DNA of 64,000 bases from Actinomadura meyerae (GTDB lineage: Bacteria; Actinomycetota; Actinomycetes; Streptosporangiales; Streptosporangiaceae): the NCBI RefSeq assembly GCF_900188445.1, contig NZ_FZOR01000015.1, positions 62,001 through 126,000 of the forward strand. Reading direction: 5' to 3'. The translations under genes and the position numbers were made by a program. Positions within the stretch are counted from its first letter, which is position 1. Every line of letters begins with the position of its first letter. Positions 15,479-23,866 of the stretch are shown here, in pieces. The notes beneath the pieces were generated by a model. That model saw only the letters and a program-made list of their open reading frames with translations, searched no databases and was not told the origin of the DNA.

Positions 15479-16341
15479 GTCTCTCTGAGAAGATCACCGA
15501 GAAGCTCGACGGTGCGCTCCGGGGTCGCACTGTCGACGCACAGGCGTTCCATCGCCTGCAGATAGGTGTCGACGTCGTCGCGCTTGTCCAGGTACATCGC
15601 GCCGGTGAGGTTCTCGACGTAAACCACGTCCGGCAGGTCCTGCTCGGGAAAGCGCAGGATGGTGAAGGCCCCGCCCTCGGCGGCGTGGCCGCCGAACCTG
15701 AACGGCATGGTCTGGATGGTGACGTTGGGCAGCTTGGACATCTCGATGAGGTGCTCGAACTGGCCCCGCATCACCTCCGGACCGCCGATCGGGCGCCGGA
15801 GCGCCCCCTCGTCCACCACGGCCCACAGGCGCGGCGCGTCCGGGCCCGTGAGGCGTTCCTGACGTTGCAGGCGCAGTTCCACGCGCTGGTCGATCTCGTG
15901 TTCGGCGGCTCCGGCGTTGCCCAGGCGGATCACCGCTCGCGCATACCCCTCCGACTGCAGCAGCCCCGGGACGAACTGCAGTTCATATGTGCGGATCAAC
16001 GCCGCCGACTCCTCCAGGCCCACGTAGGTCTGGAACCAGCCGGGCAACACGTCGTTGTACCGGTGCCACCAACCGGGGGTGTTGGCCTCCCGCGCCAGTT
16101 GCAGCAGCGCCTCGCGCTCGGTCTTGTCGCTGACGCCGTACAACGTGAGCAGGTCGTCCACGTCGCGTTCTTTGAAGCTGACCCGGCCGAGCTCGAGACG
16201 GCTGATCTTCGACTCCGACGCACGGATGACGTAGCCGGCGTCCTGACGGGTCACGCCCTTCTGCTCGCGCAGACGGCGCAGCTGCGACCCGAGCAGGATC
16301 CGACGGACCGTCGACCCGCTTCCCGGCGTCTCTGGAGTCAC
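15475..16341 (-). CDS. XRE-family regulator with DUF5753 domain
   Basis: A 288-residue regulator. The GTG at 16341 follows GGGAGG by six bases. Residues 13-70 form the HTH (LGSQLRRLREQKGVTRQDAGYVIRASESKISRLELGR in outline). The rest is DUF5753, starting at the typical GWWHRYNDVLPGWFQTYVGLEESA and containing YELQFVPGLLQSEGYARAVI. This is the standard WhiJ-type protein of actinomycetes. It forms an operon with the DUF397 gene, which ends at a U-tract hairpin, and is divergent from an ATPase gene 227 bp away, which completes the usual triad. Confidence 0.92.
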   Translation of the reverse strand: MTPETPGSGSTVRRILLGSQLRRLREQKGVTRQDAGYVIRASESKISRLELGRVSFKERDVDDLLTLYGVSDKTEREALLQLAREANTPGWWHRYNDVLPGWFQTYVGLEESAALIRTYELQFVPGLLQSEGYARAVIRLGNAGAAEHEIDQRVELRLQRQERLTGPDAPRLWAVVDEGALRRPIGGPEVMRGQFEHLIEMSKLPNVTIQTMPFRFGGHAAEGGAFTILRFPEQDLPDVVYVENLTGAMYLDKRDDVDTYLQAMERLCVDSATPERTVELLGDLLRET

Positions 16342-16567
16342 GCCCAACCTCCCGGCTATTCGGCGGACAGCGAACCTAGTGTGCCACTGGCCTGAGTGTC
16401 CTGCGGTTACCTCCGATCACCCGCGTGCAATCCGCGTCGCCCCACACCCACACAACCCGGATGCACGTGCATTGGGCCTTGCATTCGCACGCTACGATGC
16501 GCAGGATAACGCACGAGACTTCCGAGCCACGGCTGCACAACGAGATCACTCTGCGGGGTCCGGTGGA

Positions 16568-17188
16568 ATGACGTCACGCCACGCGCACGACGACACGCGG
16601 TGGGAGCTCGGCCCCGTCGCGGGGCCCAGCGACCCACGGGACCACGCTGGGCTGTCGACGCCGGTCCCCGAGTCGGTGGACCTGCCGCCGCGGCTGGACA
16701 CGGCGGTCACGGCGCTGACGGAGCTGCGCGGCTCCACGGTGTCGTTCACCGTGCAGCCCGATCCGGAATCGGTCACCGAGGCCCGCCACTTCGCCATCTC
16801 CCGGCTGGCCGAATGGGATCTCTCCGAGCTCGCCGACGACGTCGGACTCGTCGTCTCCGAACTCGTCACGAACGCACTGCGGCACAGCGGAGGGGTGAAC
16901 TCCAGCGGGCGGCCGGGCGTCGACGTGCACCGCGAGGGCGTGTACGGCGACCCGGCCGACCCGCTGGGCTCCGCGCCGTCCGCCATCAGGCTGCGCCTGG
17001 GGCACGAGGCGCCGTGGCTGCTCTGCGGCATCATGGACGCCAGCCGCGCCGCGCCGCGCCGCCGCGAACCCGACTACATCGCCGAGACGGGACGCGGCCT
17101 CCACCTCGTCGAGTCGTTCAGCGTCCGGTGGGGGTGGCGGGGGCTCGACCACGGCAAGGTGGTGTGGGCCCTTTTCCGTGCGCCGTGA
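16568..17188 (+). CDS. RsbW-like ATP-binding regulatory protein
   Basis: A 206-residue protein with one GHKL (HATPase) domain at about residues 60-205: N-box ELADDVGLVVSELVTNALRHSGG and the GRGLHLVESFSVRWGW lid region. The chosen ATG at 16568 has only a weak GGTGGA upstream; the frame is open back to 16379, but that part is unlike the family. Such single-domain proteins are anti-sigma or anti-antagonist kinases acting on STAS proteins. A STAS gene starts 113 bp downstream and an XRE/DUF5753 gene lies divergently upstream, so either could be its partner. Confidence 0.82.
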   Translation: MTSRHAHDDTRWELGPVAGPSDPRDHAGLSTPVPESVDLPPRLDTAVTALTELRGSTVSFTVQPDPESVTEARHFAISRLAEWDLSELADDVGLVVSELVTNALRHSGGVNSSGRPGVDVHREGVYGDPADPLGSAPSAIRLRLGHEAPWLLCGIMDASRAAPRRREPDYIAETGRGLHLVESFSVRWGWRGLDHGKVVWALFRAP

Positions 17189-17301
17189 CCCACGGCGCAG
17201 CGCCCCCAGGGCGTAATGGAGCGCGACACGGGTAACTATCCAATCCCCCCGCGGGCACCTCGCACAGGGCCCGACGAGCCATGCGGACGAGAGGAGAACC
17301 T

Positions 17302-17655
17302 GTGGACTTCGCCGTCGAGCACCGCGTCGAGAAGGGCCTCACGGTCGTCAAGATCAGCGGTGAGATCGACGTCTTCACCAGCCCCCGGCTGCGCGAGGCG
17401 CTGCTCGACATCATCGACAACGGCGGTACCCATCTCGTCATCGACCTCGGGGAGGTGACGTTCCTCGACTCCACCGGCCTCGGCGTGCTGGTCGGGATCT
17501 ACCACCGGCTCCGCGCGCGCGACGGCTCGATGTCCTTCATGGGCGTCAACGACCGGGTGCGCCGGGTCTTCCACGTCACCCAGCTCACCAAGATCTTCGT
17601 CCTGCACGGCTCCCTGGAGGACGCGATCGCGGCCCACGAGGCCGCCACCTCCTGA
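17302..17655 (+). CDS. STAS-domain anti-sigma factor antagonist
   Basis: A 117-residue single STAS domain of the RsbV/BldG/SpoIIAA type. GTG 17302 is chosen because AGAGGAG lies seven bases upstream; an ATG at 17281 has no ribosome site. The signature is VIDLGEVTFLDSTGLGVLVG, whose Ser in DSTGLG is the phosphorylation site. Unphosphorylated antagonist binds an RsbW-type kinase and frees a sigma factor; phosphorylation reverses this and PP2C phosphatases restore it. The ATPase upstream and the two SpoIIE/RsbU phosphatases at 27 and 36 kb are candidate partners in the window. Confidence 0.92.
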   Translation: MDFAVEHRVEKGLTVVKISGEIDVFTSPRLREALLDIIDNGGTHLVIDLGEVTFLDSTGLGVLVGIYHRLRARDGSMSFMGVNDRVRRVFHVTQLTKIFVLHGSLEDAIAAHEAATS

Positions 17656-17727
17656 CCCTCCACTCCCCTTTCGAACTCCCCTTCCGAACTCCCCGCCCAC
17701 TCCCTCCGACTCCACACCTGCTCCCTA

Positions 17728-17897
17728 TCGACACGCGTCCCGCCCCTTCGACACGCGTCCCGCCCCTTCGACACGCGTCCCGCTCCCCTTCGACACGCGT
17801 CCCGCTCCCCTTCGACACGCGTCCCGCTCCCCTTCGACACGCGTCCCGCTCCCCTTCGACACGCCTCCCGCTCCCCTTCGACACGCCTCCCGCCCCG
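17728..17897. repeat. Eight-copy 20/22-bp minisatellite
   Basis: Two 20-bp copies of TCGACACGCGTCCCGCCCCT (17728-17767) are followed by six copies of a 22-bp version with two extra bases in the tail (from 17768). The first six copies carry ACGCGT; the last two have ACGCCT. There are no variable spacers. It lies between the STAS gene and the M16 peptidase gene. The rest of this 444-bp gap holds pyrimidine-rich DNA and a 7-bp dyad, CGTCCAC/GTGGACG, at 17957-17978. Confidence 0.92.
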
Positions 17898-18099
17898 CAC
17901 GCGCTCCCCGCACCCGTCCCCTTTCACCCGTTCTTGTCCGGCTTTGTCGACCTGCTCGTCCACAGGTCGGCGTGGACGCGCCCGAGGCGGGACGCAGCCG
18001 GTACGGTGAGACCGAGATCAAGCCCGCCGCTCGGGCATGACCCGCCGACGCGCGCGGTGCTGTCCGCCGGCCGACCCATCGAACGGACGGGAGCGCTCC

Positions 18100-19356
18100 G
18101 TGGCAGAACAGCCGCTGCATGAGCACACGCTCGGCAATGGCCTGCGCGTGGTGGTCTGCGAGGACCACGTCGTACCACTGGCCGCCGTGAACATCTGGTA
18201 CGGGGTGGGCTCGCGGCACGAGCGGGCCGGCCGGACCGGCCTCGCCCACCTCTTCGAGCACCTGATGTTCCAGGGCTCGGCGAACGTCGCCGAAGGCGAG
18301 CACGCCGCGCTGCTGGAGAGCGCGGGCGCCGCGTTCAACGCCAGCACCTCGTTCGAGCGCACGAACTACTACGAGACGGTGCCGGTCAGCCACCTGGAGC
18401 TCGCCCTCTGGCTGGAGGCCGACCGGATGGGCACCCTGCCCGCCGCGCTCACCCAGGCCAACCTCGACAACCAGCGCGACGTCGTGAAGAACGAACGCCG
18501 CCAGCGCTACGACAACCAGCCCTACGGGACGGCCTTCGAGCGGCTGTGCGCGCTGACGTTCCCCGAGGGCCACCCGTACGCGCACACGCCGATCGGCTCG
18601 ATGGACGACCTCGACGCCACCACCCTCGACGACTGCACCGACTTCTTCGCCACCTGGTACGCGCCGGGCAACGCCGTCCTGTCCGTCGTCGGCGACGTCG
18701 ACCCGGCCGCGACGATCGCGGCGGTCGAGCGGTACTTCGGCGGCATCCCGGCCGGCCCGGCCAAGCCCGCCGCCCGCCCCGGCGAGCTCGGGCCGCTGAC
18801 CGGCGTCCGCGGCGAGACCCTGACCGAGGAGGTCCCCTCCCCGGCCTACTTCGCGATGTTCACGCTGCCGACCGACGGCGGCGACGACGTCGAGGCCGCC
18901 GAGCTGGCCGTCGAGATCCTCGGCGGCGGCTCCGGCTCCCGCCTCTACGACCGGATGGTCCGCCGCGACCAGATCGCCACGGAGGTCTGGGCCGGGGTGA
19001 CCCGGCTCGCCTCCGGCCCGTCGCTGGCGATCGTCGACGCGATCGGGCCGGAACCGGACAAGATCGCCGCCGTGCTGGACGAGGAGCTCGAGCGGTTCGC
19101 CGCGCACGGCCCCGACGCCGACGAGACCGCCCGCGCCACCGCGCAGGCCGAGCGCGGCTTCCTGGAGCAGACCGAGACCGTCACCGGCCTGGCCAACGCG
19201 CTGTCGCAGAACGCCACCCAGTTCGACGACCCGGCCCGGGTCTTCACCGCCCCCGGCCGCGCCGCCGCCGTCACCGGGGACGCGATCAAGGAGATGGCGG
19301 GCCGCTGGCTGGCCCCCGGCGCCCGCACCGCCCTGACCTACGGAGGCACCTCGTGA
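18100..19356 (+). CDS. M16-family zinc metallopeptidase, catalytic subunit
   Basis: A 418-residue insulinase-family peptidase; the GTG at 18100 lies about six bases after GGGAG. The inverted zinc motif HxxEH is present as HLFEHLMF, followed by the distal glutamate region (NYYETVPVSHLELALWLEADRM). Family members of this size are halves of a clam-shaped chamber that cleaves peptides or processes signal sequences. The downstream gene overlaps by 4 bp (GTGA) and encodes a second M16 domain without the zinc motif. This fits the known two-subunit arrangement of one catalytic and one substrate-positioning partner. No signal peptide is seen, so it is probably cytoplasmic. Confidence 0.92.
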   Translation: MAEQPLHEHTLGNGLRVVVCEDHVVPLAAVNIWYGVGSRHERAGRTGLAHLFEHLMFQGSANVAEGEHAALLESAGAAFNASTSFERTNYYETVPVSHLELALWLEADRMGTLPAALTQANLDNQRDVVKNERRQRYDNQPYGTAFERLCALTFPEGHPYAHTPIGSMDDLDATTLDDCTDFFATWYAPGNAVLSVVGDVDPAATIAAVERYFGGIPAGPAKPAARPGELGPLTGVRGETLTEEVPSPAYFAMFTLPTDGGDDVEAAELAVEILGGGSGSRLYDRMVRRDQIATEVWAGVTRLASGPSLAIVDAIGPEPDKIAAVLDEELERFAAHGPDADETARATAQAERGFLEQTETVTGLANALSQNATQFDDPARVFTAPGRAAAVTGDAIKEMAGRWLAPGARTALTYGGTS

Positions 19357-20717
19357 GCAGCGGCCTGGCACTGCAGCCCCGTCCCGTCCCCGGCCCGGCC
19401 CCGGCCTGGGTGTTCCCGTCCGGCGTCGAGGGCCGCGTCCCGGCCGGCCCGGCGACGATCCGCTGCGACCTGCCCGGCCGCCGGCTCGCCGCGGTCCGGC
19501 TCGTCCTGCACGCGGGCGCGGGCCGCGAGCCCGCCGGCCTCGACGGCGTCGCCACCCTCGCGGCGCACGCCCTGATGGAGGGCACCGAGCCCGGCGGCGG
19601 CACCGCGCTGACCGCCGCGTTCGAGCGCCTCGGCGCCAGCTTCTACGCGAGCGCCGACCTCACCGCGCTGCGCATCGCGCTGGACGTGCCGACCTCCCGC
19701 CTCGGCGCCGCCCTCGACCTGTTCTCCGGCGTCGTGCGGCGCCCCGCCCTCGACGACGCCGACGTCCGGCGGCTCGTGCGCGAGCGACTGGAGGAGATCG
19801 CCCAGGAGGACGCCGACCCCGGCTCGCGCGCCATGCGCGAACTGCGCGCGGTGATGTTCCCGTCCGAGGCCCGCGCGTCCCGCCCGACGGGCGGCGACCG
19901 CTCCTCGGTCGGCGCGCTGCAGGGCTCCGACGTCCGCGCCTTCTACGGCTCCATCGTCCCGGCCGAGGCCACCGCGGTCGTCACCGGCGACCTGTCCGGC
20001 ACGGGCGCCGACGCGGCCCTCACCGCCGCGCTGGAGTCCTGGGCGGCCACCGGCGAGCCGCTGCCGACCCCCGACCGCGTCCTGCCCGACTCGGCGGCGC
20101 GCATCGTCGTCGTCGACCGCCCCGGCTCCGTCCAGACCTACCTCAGCTTCGGGCACGGCGTCCCCAACCGGTCGCACCACGACTGGCCGTCCCTGACGGT
20201 CGCCGCGCACGTCCTCGGCGGCGGCCTCACGTCCCGCCTGAACGCGGTGCTGCGCGAGGAGAAGGGCTACACCTACGGCATGCGCGCAGGCCTGCTGCGC
20301 ATGCGGCACTGCGGCCTGTTCATCGCGCAGGGCTCCGTCCACACCGAGGTCACCGCCGACGCCGTCGGCGACGCGCTGACCGAGCTGCGCAGCGTCGTCT
20401 CGCGGGGCATCGACGCGGAGGAGCACGGCCTGTCCGTCCGCGCCCTGGCCGACCGGGCGCCCGCCGAGTACGAGACGGCCCGCGCCGTCGCCGCCGAACT
20501 CGCCGACGCGGCGGCGAACGGCCTCGGCACCGGCTACCCGAGCGCCTACCTGGCCGCGGTCCGCGCCTCCACCCCCGACGGGGTGGCCCGCGCCTACCGC
20601 AAGCACGTCGACCCGGAGGCGCTCACCGTCATCGCCGTGGGCGACGCCGCCAAGATCCGCGAACCCCTGGAGCGCCTCGGCTACGCCCCGGTCACCGTGA
20701 CCTCCAAGGAGGAGTGA
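19353..20717 (+). CDS. M16-family peptidase, non-catalytic partner subunit
   Basis: A 454-residue M16 protein translated from a GTG overlapping the previous stop codon. The position of the zinc motif reads AAHALMEGTEP, so HxxEH is absent. It keeps the C-terminal-half features LGGGLTSRLNAVLREEKGYTYG, whose Arg/Tyr pair contributes to substrate binding in the heterodimeric family. It should therefore pair with the upstream catalytic subunit. Its last codons (AAG GAG GAG TGA) are part of a 17-bp unit that is duplicated in tandem just after the gene. Confidence 0.9.
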   Translation: MSSGLALQPRPVPGPAPAWVFPSGVEGRVPAGPATIRCDLPGRRLAAVRLVLHAGAGREPAGLDGVATLAAHALMEGTEPGGGTALTAAFERLGASFYASADLTALRIALDVPTSRLGAALDLFSGVVRRPALDDADVRRLVRERLEEIAQEDADPGSRAMRELRAVMFPSEARASRPTGGDRSSVGALQGSDVRAFYGSIVPAEATAVVTGDLSGTGADAALTAALESWAATGEPLPTPDRVLPDSAARIVVVDRPGSVQTYLSFGHGVPNRSHHDWPSLTVAAHVLGGGLTSRLNAVLREEKGYTYGMRAGLLRMRHCGLFIAQGSVHTEVTADAVGDALTELRSVVSRGIDAEEHGLSVRALADRAPAEYETARAVAAELADAAANGLGTGYPSAYLAAVRASTPDGVARAYRKHVDPEALTVIAVGDAAKIREPLERLGYAPVTVTSKEE

Positions 20718-20739
20718 CCGGCAAGGAGGAGTGACCGGC
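20706..20739. repeat. Tandem 17-bp duplication of the M16 gene end
   Basis: AAGGAGGAGTGACCGGC occurs at 20706-20722 and 20723-20739. The first copy contains the last three sense codons and stop codon of the M16 partner gene; the second is untranslated. Confidence 0.85.
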
Positions 20740-20799
20740 CCGCCGTCCCACCCCGGCACGCGGCCGCACCACGCGGGCCGCACCCACGCCGGAAAGCCC

Positions 20800-20833
20800 G
20801 GCCGCCGCTCACGGACCACCGTGAGCGGCGGCC
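20800..20833 (+). terminator. Hairpin terminator after the M16 pair
   Basis: GGCCGCCGCTCAC and GTGAGCGGCGGCC form a perfect 13-bp stem with an 8-nt loop, 82 bp past the M16 stop. There is no U-tract. The rest of the 394-bp gap up to 21112 is the presumed promoter of the Spo0M-like gene; it has two GAAATA words near 20966-20981 but no convincing promoter. Confidence 0.65.
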
Positions 20834-21111
20834 AGGCCCGGCACCCCGCCACGGCCGCACCTCTGCCCGGTCCCGACGCCACTCGCCCTCGCCCCGTTGC
20901 ACTACCCCCGCGTGGATCGCAGGGGCGGTGCGTCCGGCGCGGGTGGCCGCGGGCGGGGATCGCGGGAAATAACCGAGGAAATAGGGGCGGAGATCCGCTT
21001 CGTGGGTGAACCGATGGCATGGTGAAGTAGGTCTAACTTGCGTGGCCCCAGGCGGACGCGGTGGGCTGGTGCGGGGAGGACGTCCCCGCGAACTGGAGAA
21101 GGGAACGGCCG

Positions 21112-22836
21112 GTGTCCTACGGGCAGATGGCGGGTGGCGGGCCGTCCGTCGACACGATCCTCGCGGAGCCGAACTGCAGGCCGGGCGGGGTCGTGGCGGG
21201 CAAGGTCCACCTGCGCGGCGGGCCCGGGCCCGTGGAGATCCGGCATGTGACGCTCGCGCTCATGCCGCGCATGCAGAACCCCCACGGCGGCGAGACCGCG
21301 GGGCCCGAGGTGTACCGGGGCGCGCTCACCCGCCGCTTCCGGCTCGAACCGGCGCAGCAGCGCGATCTCGCGTTCTCCATCCCGCTGCCGTACGAGCTGC
21401 CGTTCACGACGGTCCTCGGGCACGAGCTGCCCGGTTTCACGATCGGCATGTGCACCGAGGTCGACGCCGTCGGGCAGCCCGACCCGGGCGACATCGACCC
21501 GATCTCCGTCGAGCCGCTGGAGTCCCAGCAGTGGGTGCTCGCCTCGATCGCGCGGCTCGGCTTCCAGATCACCAATGTGACGTTCGAGTCGTCGAAGCTG
21601 CGCGGCGTCGCGCAGCAGCTGCCCTTCCACCAGGAGATCCACCTCAACCCGCCGGACGCGCACCGGGGGCGGATCGGCAAGGTCGGGCTGAGCTTCGTCG
21701 CCAGCCCGCGCAGCATGGCCTTCGTCCTGCGCGCGGAAGACTGCGACACGCCGAAGGACGAGTCGTTCGGCGTGTTCCAGGTCGCGCACGCCGAGGCCGC
21801 CGAGACCGACTGGAACGCCAAGATCGGCGAGTGGCTGGAGGCCGCCGCCGCGCTGCCGCGCTCGTCGGCGCCCGGCGGCGGGGGTCCCGCCGGGGCGCCG
21901 CTGCCGCCGCCCGGCGGCTCGCCCTTCCCGCCGCCGCCCCCGGGTGATGCCGCCCCGTACGGGCAGGCGGGGAACGCCCAGTTCCCGCCCCCGGCGCCCG
22001 CCCCCGGCGAGGCACCGGCCGCCTACTCCCCCGATCCCGGGTACGGGGGTGCGCCGAACCCCGCGTTCCCGCCTCCCGGCGCGCCCGCGCACGCCGCCAT
22101 GCCTCCCGGGCCCGGAGCGCCGCCTCCGCCCGGTCAGCCGCCGTACGGCGCTCCTGCCCCCGGCCAGACCCCGCCGCCGCCTCCGCCTCCCGGCGGGGCG
22201 TTCCCACCTGGGCCCTCCGGACCGCCGCCCGCGCACCACGGTGCTCCGCCTCCCGCGCCGCCGGGCCCTGGCGGCATGCCCGGCCACTCCGCACCGCCGC
22301 CCGCACCGCACGGTGCCCCGCCGCCCGCACCGCACGGTGCCCCGCCGCCTCCGTCACCGCACGGTCCCCCGCCTCCGGCGCCCCAGGGTCCGCCGCCTCC
22401 GGCGCCCGGCGGCCCGTATCCGCCGGCACCGGGCCACGCGGGCCCGCCGCCCGCCTACCCGCCCGCGGCGCACGGGCACCCGGCGCCACCGCCGATGCAC
22501 GTCCGCCACGGCCACCACGGGCACCGGGGCCACCACGGCATCGCCGCCGCGGGCCTGGTCGGCGGTGCCGCGGCGGCCGGTGTCGCGGGCGGCATGGCCT
22601 TCGGCGCCATGGGCGACGCCGCCGGGCAGGCGGCGAACGTGGCCGGCTACGTCGCGGGCGCCCCGGTGGACGCCTTCGGCAACGCCGTCGCCGGATACGC
22701 CGGGAACGTCGCCGGCGGGATGATCGCGGACGCGGCCGGCGGCGTCGCCGGGGACATCGCGGGCGACGTGGCCGGCGAGCTCGCGGGCGGTGCCGCCGAG
22801 GTCCTCGGCGGGCTGCTCGGCGGGCTCTTCGGCTGA
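21112..22836 (+). CDS. Spo0M-like sporulation-control protein with Pro-rich linker and Gly/Ala tail
   Basis: A 574-residue protein from GTG 21112, preceded by GGAGAAGGGA. Residues 1-245 match the arrestin-like SpoOM fold: SVDTILAEPNCRPGGVVAGKVHLRGG, PFTTVLGHELPGFTIGMCTEVD, and SIARLGFQITNVTFESSKL. In Bacillus, Spo0M affects sporulation and cell division. Here it is followed by about 190 residues of PPPAPHGAPP-type low-complexity linker, a His-rich patch (MHVRHGHHGHRGHHG) and a 100-residue Gly/Ala tail (AGNVAGG, AGDVAGELAGG) of amphipathic or weakly hydrophobic character. The tail could associate with membranes or self-assemble. Family SpoOM proteins are usually only about 250 residues, so the extension is notable. 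Confidence 0.8.
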   Translation: MSYGQMAGGGPSVDTILAEPNCRPGGVVAGKVHLRGGPGPVEIRHVTLALMPRMQNPHGGETAGPEVYRGALTRRFRLEPAQQRDLAFSIPLPYELPFTTVLGHELPGFTIGMCTEVDAVGQPDPGDIDPISVEPLESQQWVLASIARLGFQITNVTFESSKLRGVAQQLPFHQEIHLNPPDAHRGRIGKVGLSFVASPRSMAFVLRAEDCDTPKDESFGVFQVAHAEAAETDWNAKIGEWLEAAAALPRSSAPGGGGPAGAPLPPPGGSPFPPPPPGDAAPYGQAGNAQFPPPAPAPGEAPAAYSPDPGYGGAPNPAFPPPGAPAHAAMPPGPGAPPPPGQPPYGAPAPGQTPPPPPPPGGAFPPGPSGPPPAHHGAPPPAPPGPGGMPGHSAPPPAPHGAPPPAPHGAPPPPSPHGPPPPAPQGPPPPAPGGPYPPAPGHAGPPPAYPPAAHGHPAPPPMHVRHGHHGHRGHHGIAAAGLVGGAAAAGVAGGMAFGAMGDAAGQAANVAGYVAGAPVDAFGNAVAGYAGNVAGGMIADAAGGVAGDIAGDVAGELAGGAAEVLGGLLGGLFG

Positions 22837-22945
22837 CCGCACGCACCGAATTCGCCGGACCTTTCGGACGAGATACGCCGCGATCTCGTCCAATCCGGCC
22901 ACGGATGGTTATCGTCGAAGGCGCAGCCGCTTCCCGAGGAGTCAC

Positions 22946-23821
22946 ATGACCACCGTGATCCTGGTCCTGCTCTGCCTTGCGATCGCCGGACGCGAGCTCT
23001 ACCTGGCGTCCGACAAACGGCTCCCTCGCGCCCAGGCGGAGCTGCGGCAGCTGCGCAGGCAGCTGGACGACCTCGCCAGGGACCACCAGGCCCTCAAGGC
23101 GGTGGTGGACGAGGCGACGGAGCCGGCGGGCATCCCCATCCCGCCGCCGGAGCCGCCCACCGAGATCCTCGAACGGCTCGACTCCGCCGTCGGGCGGGTG
23201 GAGCGGCTGGAGAAGCAGTTCGGCGACATCTCCGCCGAGCTGGCCGGCGCCGACCTCGACCGCGACGCCCAGCGCGCTCTGGCCCGCTCCCTCGACGCGG
23301 TGGAGCAGGACGTCCTCGAACTGCACCGCGAGATGCTCGACCGGCTGGACCGCGAGGAGGGCGTCGTCACCGGCGTCCTGCTCAGCGAGGAGGGCGAGAA
23401 CGAGACGCTGCTGGCGGAGGCGTACGAGAAGTGCGCCGCCGAGTGCGGGCTGCGCGTCCGCATCCGCGACCAGCGCTCCGCGCAGGCGACCGGCACCTAC
23501 TGGGGCACCGTGTACCACATGTCGGGACGGCGCCCCGATGTCCTCGCCGAGGACCTGTTCTCCTACGTCCGCGCCCTCTACGACCCGCGCGACGAGTCCG
23601 CCGTCAACGCGCTGCTCACCGAGCTGGCGTCGCTGCGCGGCGGCGGCATCGCGCAGTTCGGCGCGTTCGTCGCGGTGGGCACGCCGAGCGCGCTGCTGTG
23701 CGGCGTCCTCCCGGACGACGAGAGCACGCCGCCGACCGAACCGTGGCAGCTCGTCGACCGCATCCGCGAGCTGCCCGCCGACCGGCAGCGCGACCTGTCC
23801 TGGCTGCGCCCCGACGACTGA
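22946..23821 (+). CDS. Membrane-anchored coiled-coil protein of unknown function
   Basis: A 291-residue protein starting at the ATG that follows CGAGGA. An N-terminal membrane segment (TTVILVLLCLAIAGRELYL) leads into a coiled coil (AELRQLRRQLDDLARDHQALKAV), a Pro-rich hinge (IPIPPPEPP), a second coiled coil (LDSAVGRVERLEKQFGDIS) and a folded C-terminal domain (about 140-285) with LLAEAYEKCAAECGLRVRIRDQ and ARDTGTYW-like segments. No family is recognised. Its stop codon is in a three-copy 18-bp repeat that also supplies the stop of the convergent gene. Confidence 0.75.
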   Translation: MTTVILVLLCLAIAGRELYLASDKRLPRAQAELRQLRRQLDDLARDHQALKAVVDEATEPAGIPIPPPEPPTEILERLDSAVGRVERLEKQFGDISAELAGADLDRDAQRALARSLDAVEQDVLELHREMLDRLDREEGVVTGVLLSEEGENETLLAEAYEKCAAECGLRVRIRDQRSAQATGTYWGTVYHMSGRRPDVLAEDLFSYVRALYDPRDESAVNALLTELASLRGGGIAQFGAFVAVGTPSALLCGVLPDDESTPPTEPWQLVDRIRELPADRQRDLSWLRPDD

Positions 23822-23866
23822 TCACAGCCGGACGACTGATCACGGCCCGACGACTGATCACGGGCG
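23813..23866. repeat. Three 18-bp repeats carrying the stop codons of two convergent genes
   Basis: GACGACTGATCAC plus five variable bases is repeated at 23813, 23831 and 23849. Each copy contains TGATCA, a palindrome with a stop codon on both strands. The TGA of copy 1 ends the rightward gene (23819-23821). The TCA of copy 3, read on the other strand, ends the leftward gene (23858-23860). Confidence 0.9.

Noticed and set aside
17728..17897. Possible CRISPR array
   Set aside because: The units are head to tail without unique spacers, and no cas gene is near. The same holds for the arrays at 32825, 38379 and 42279.
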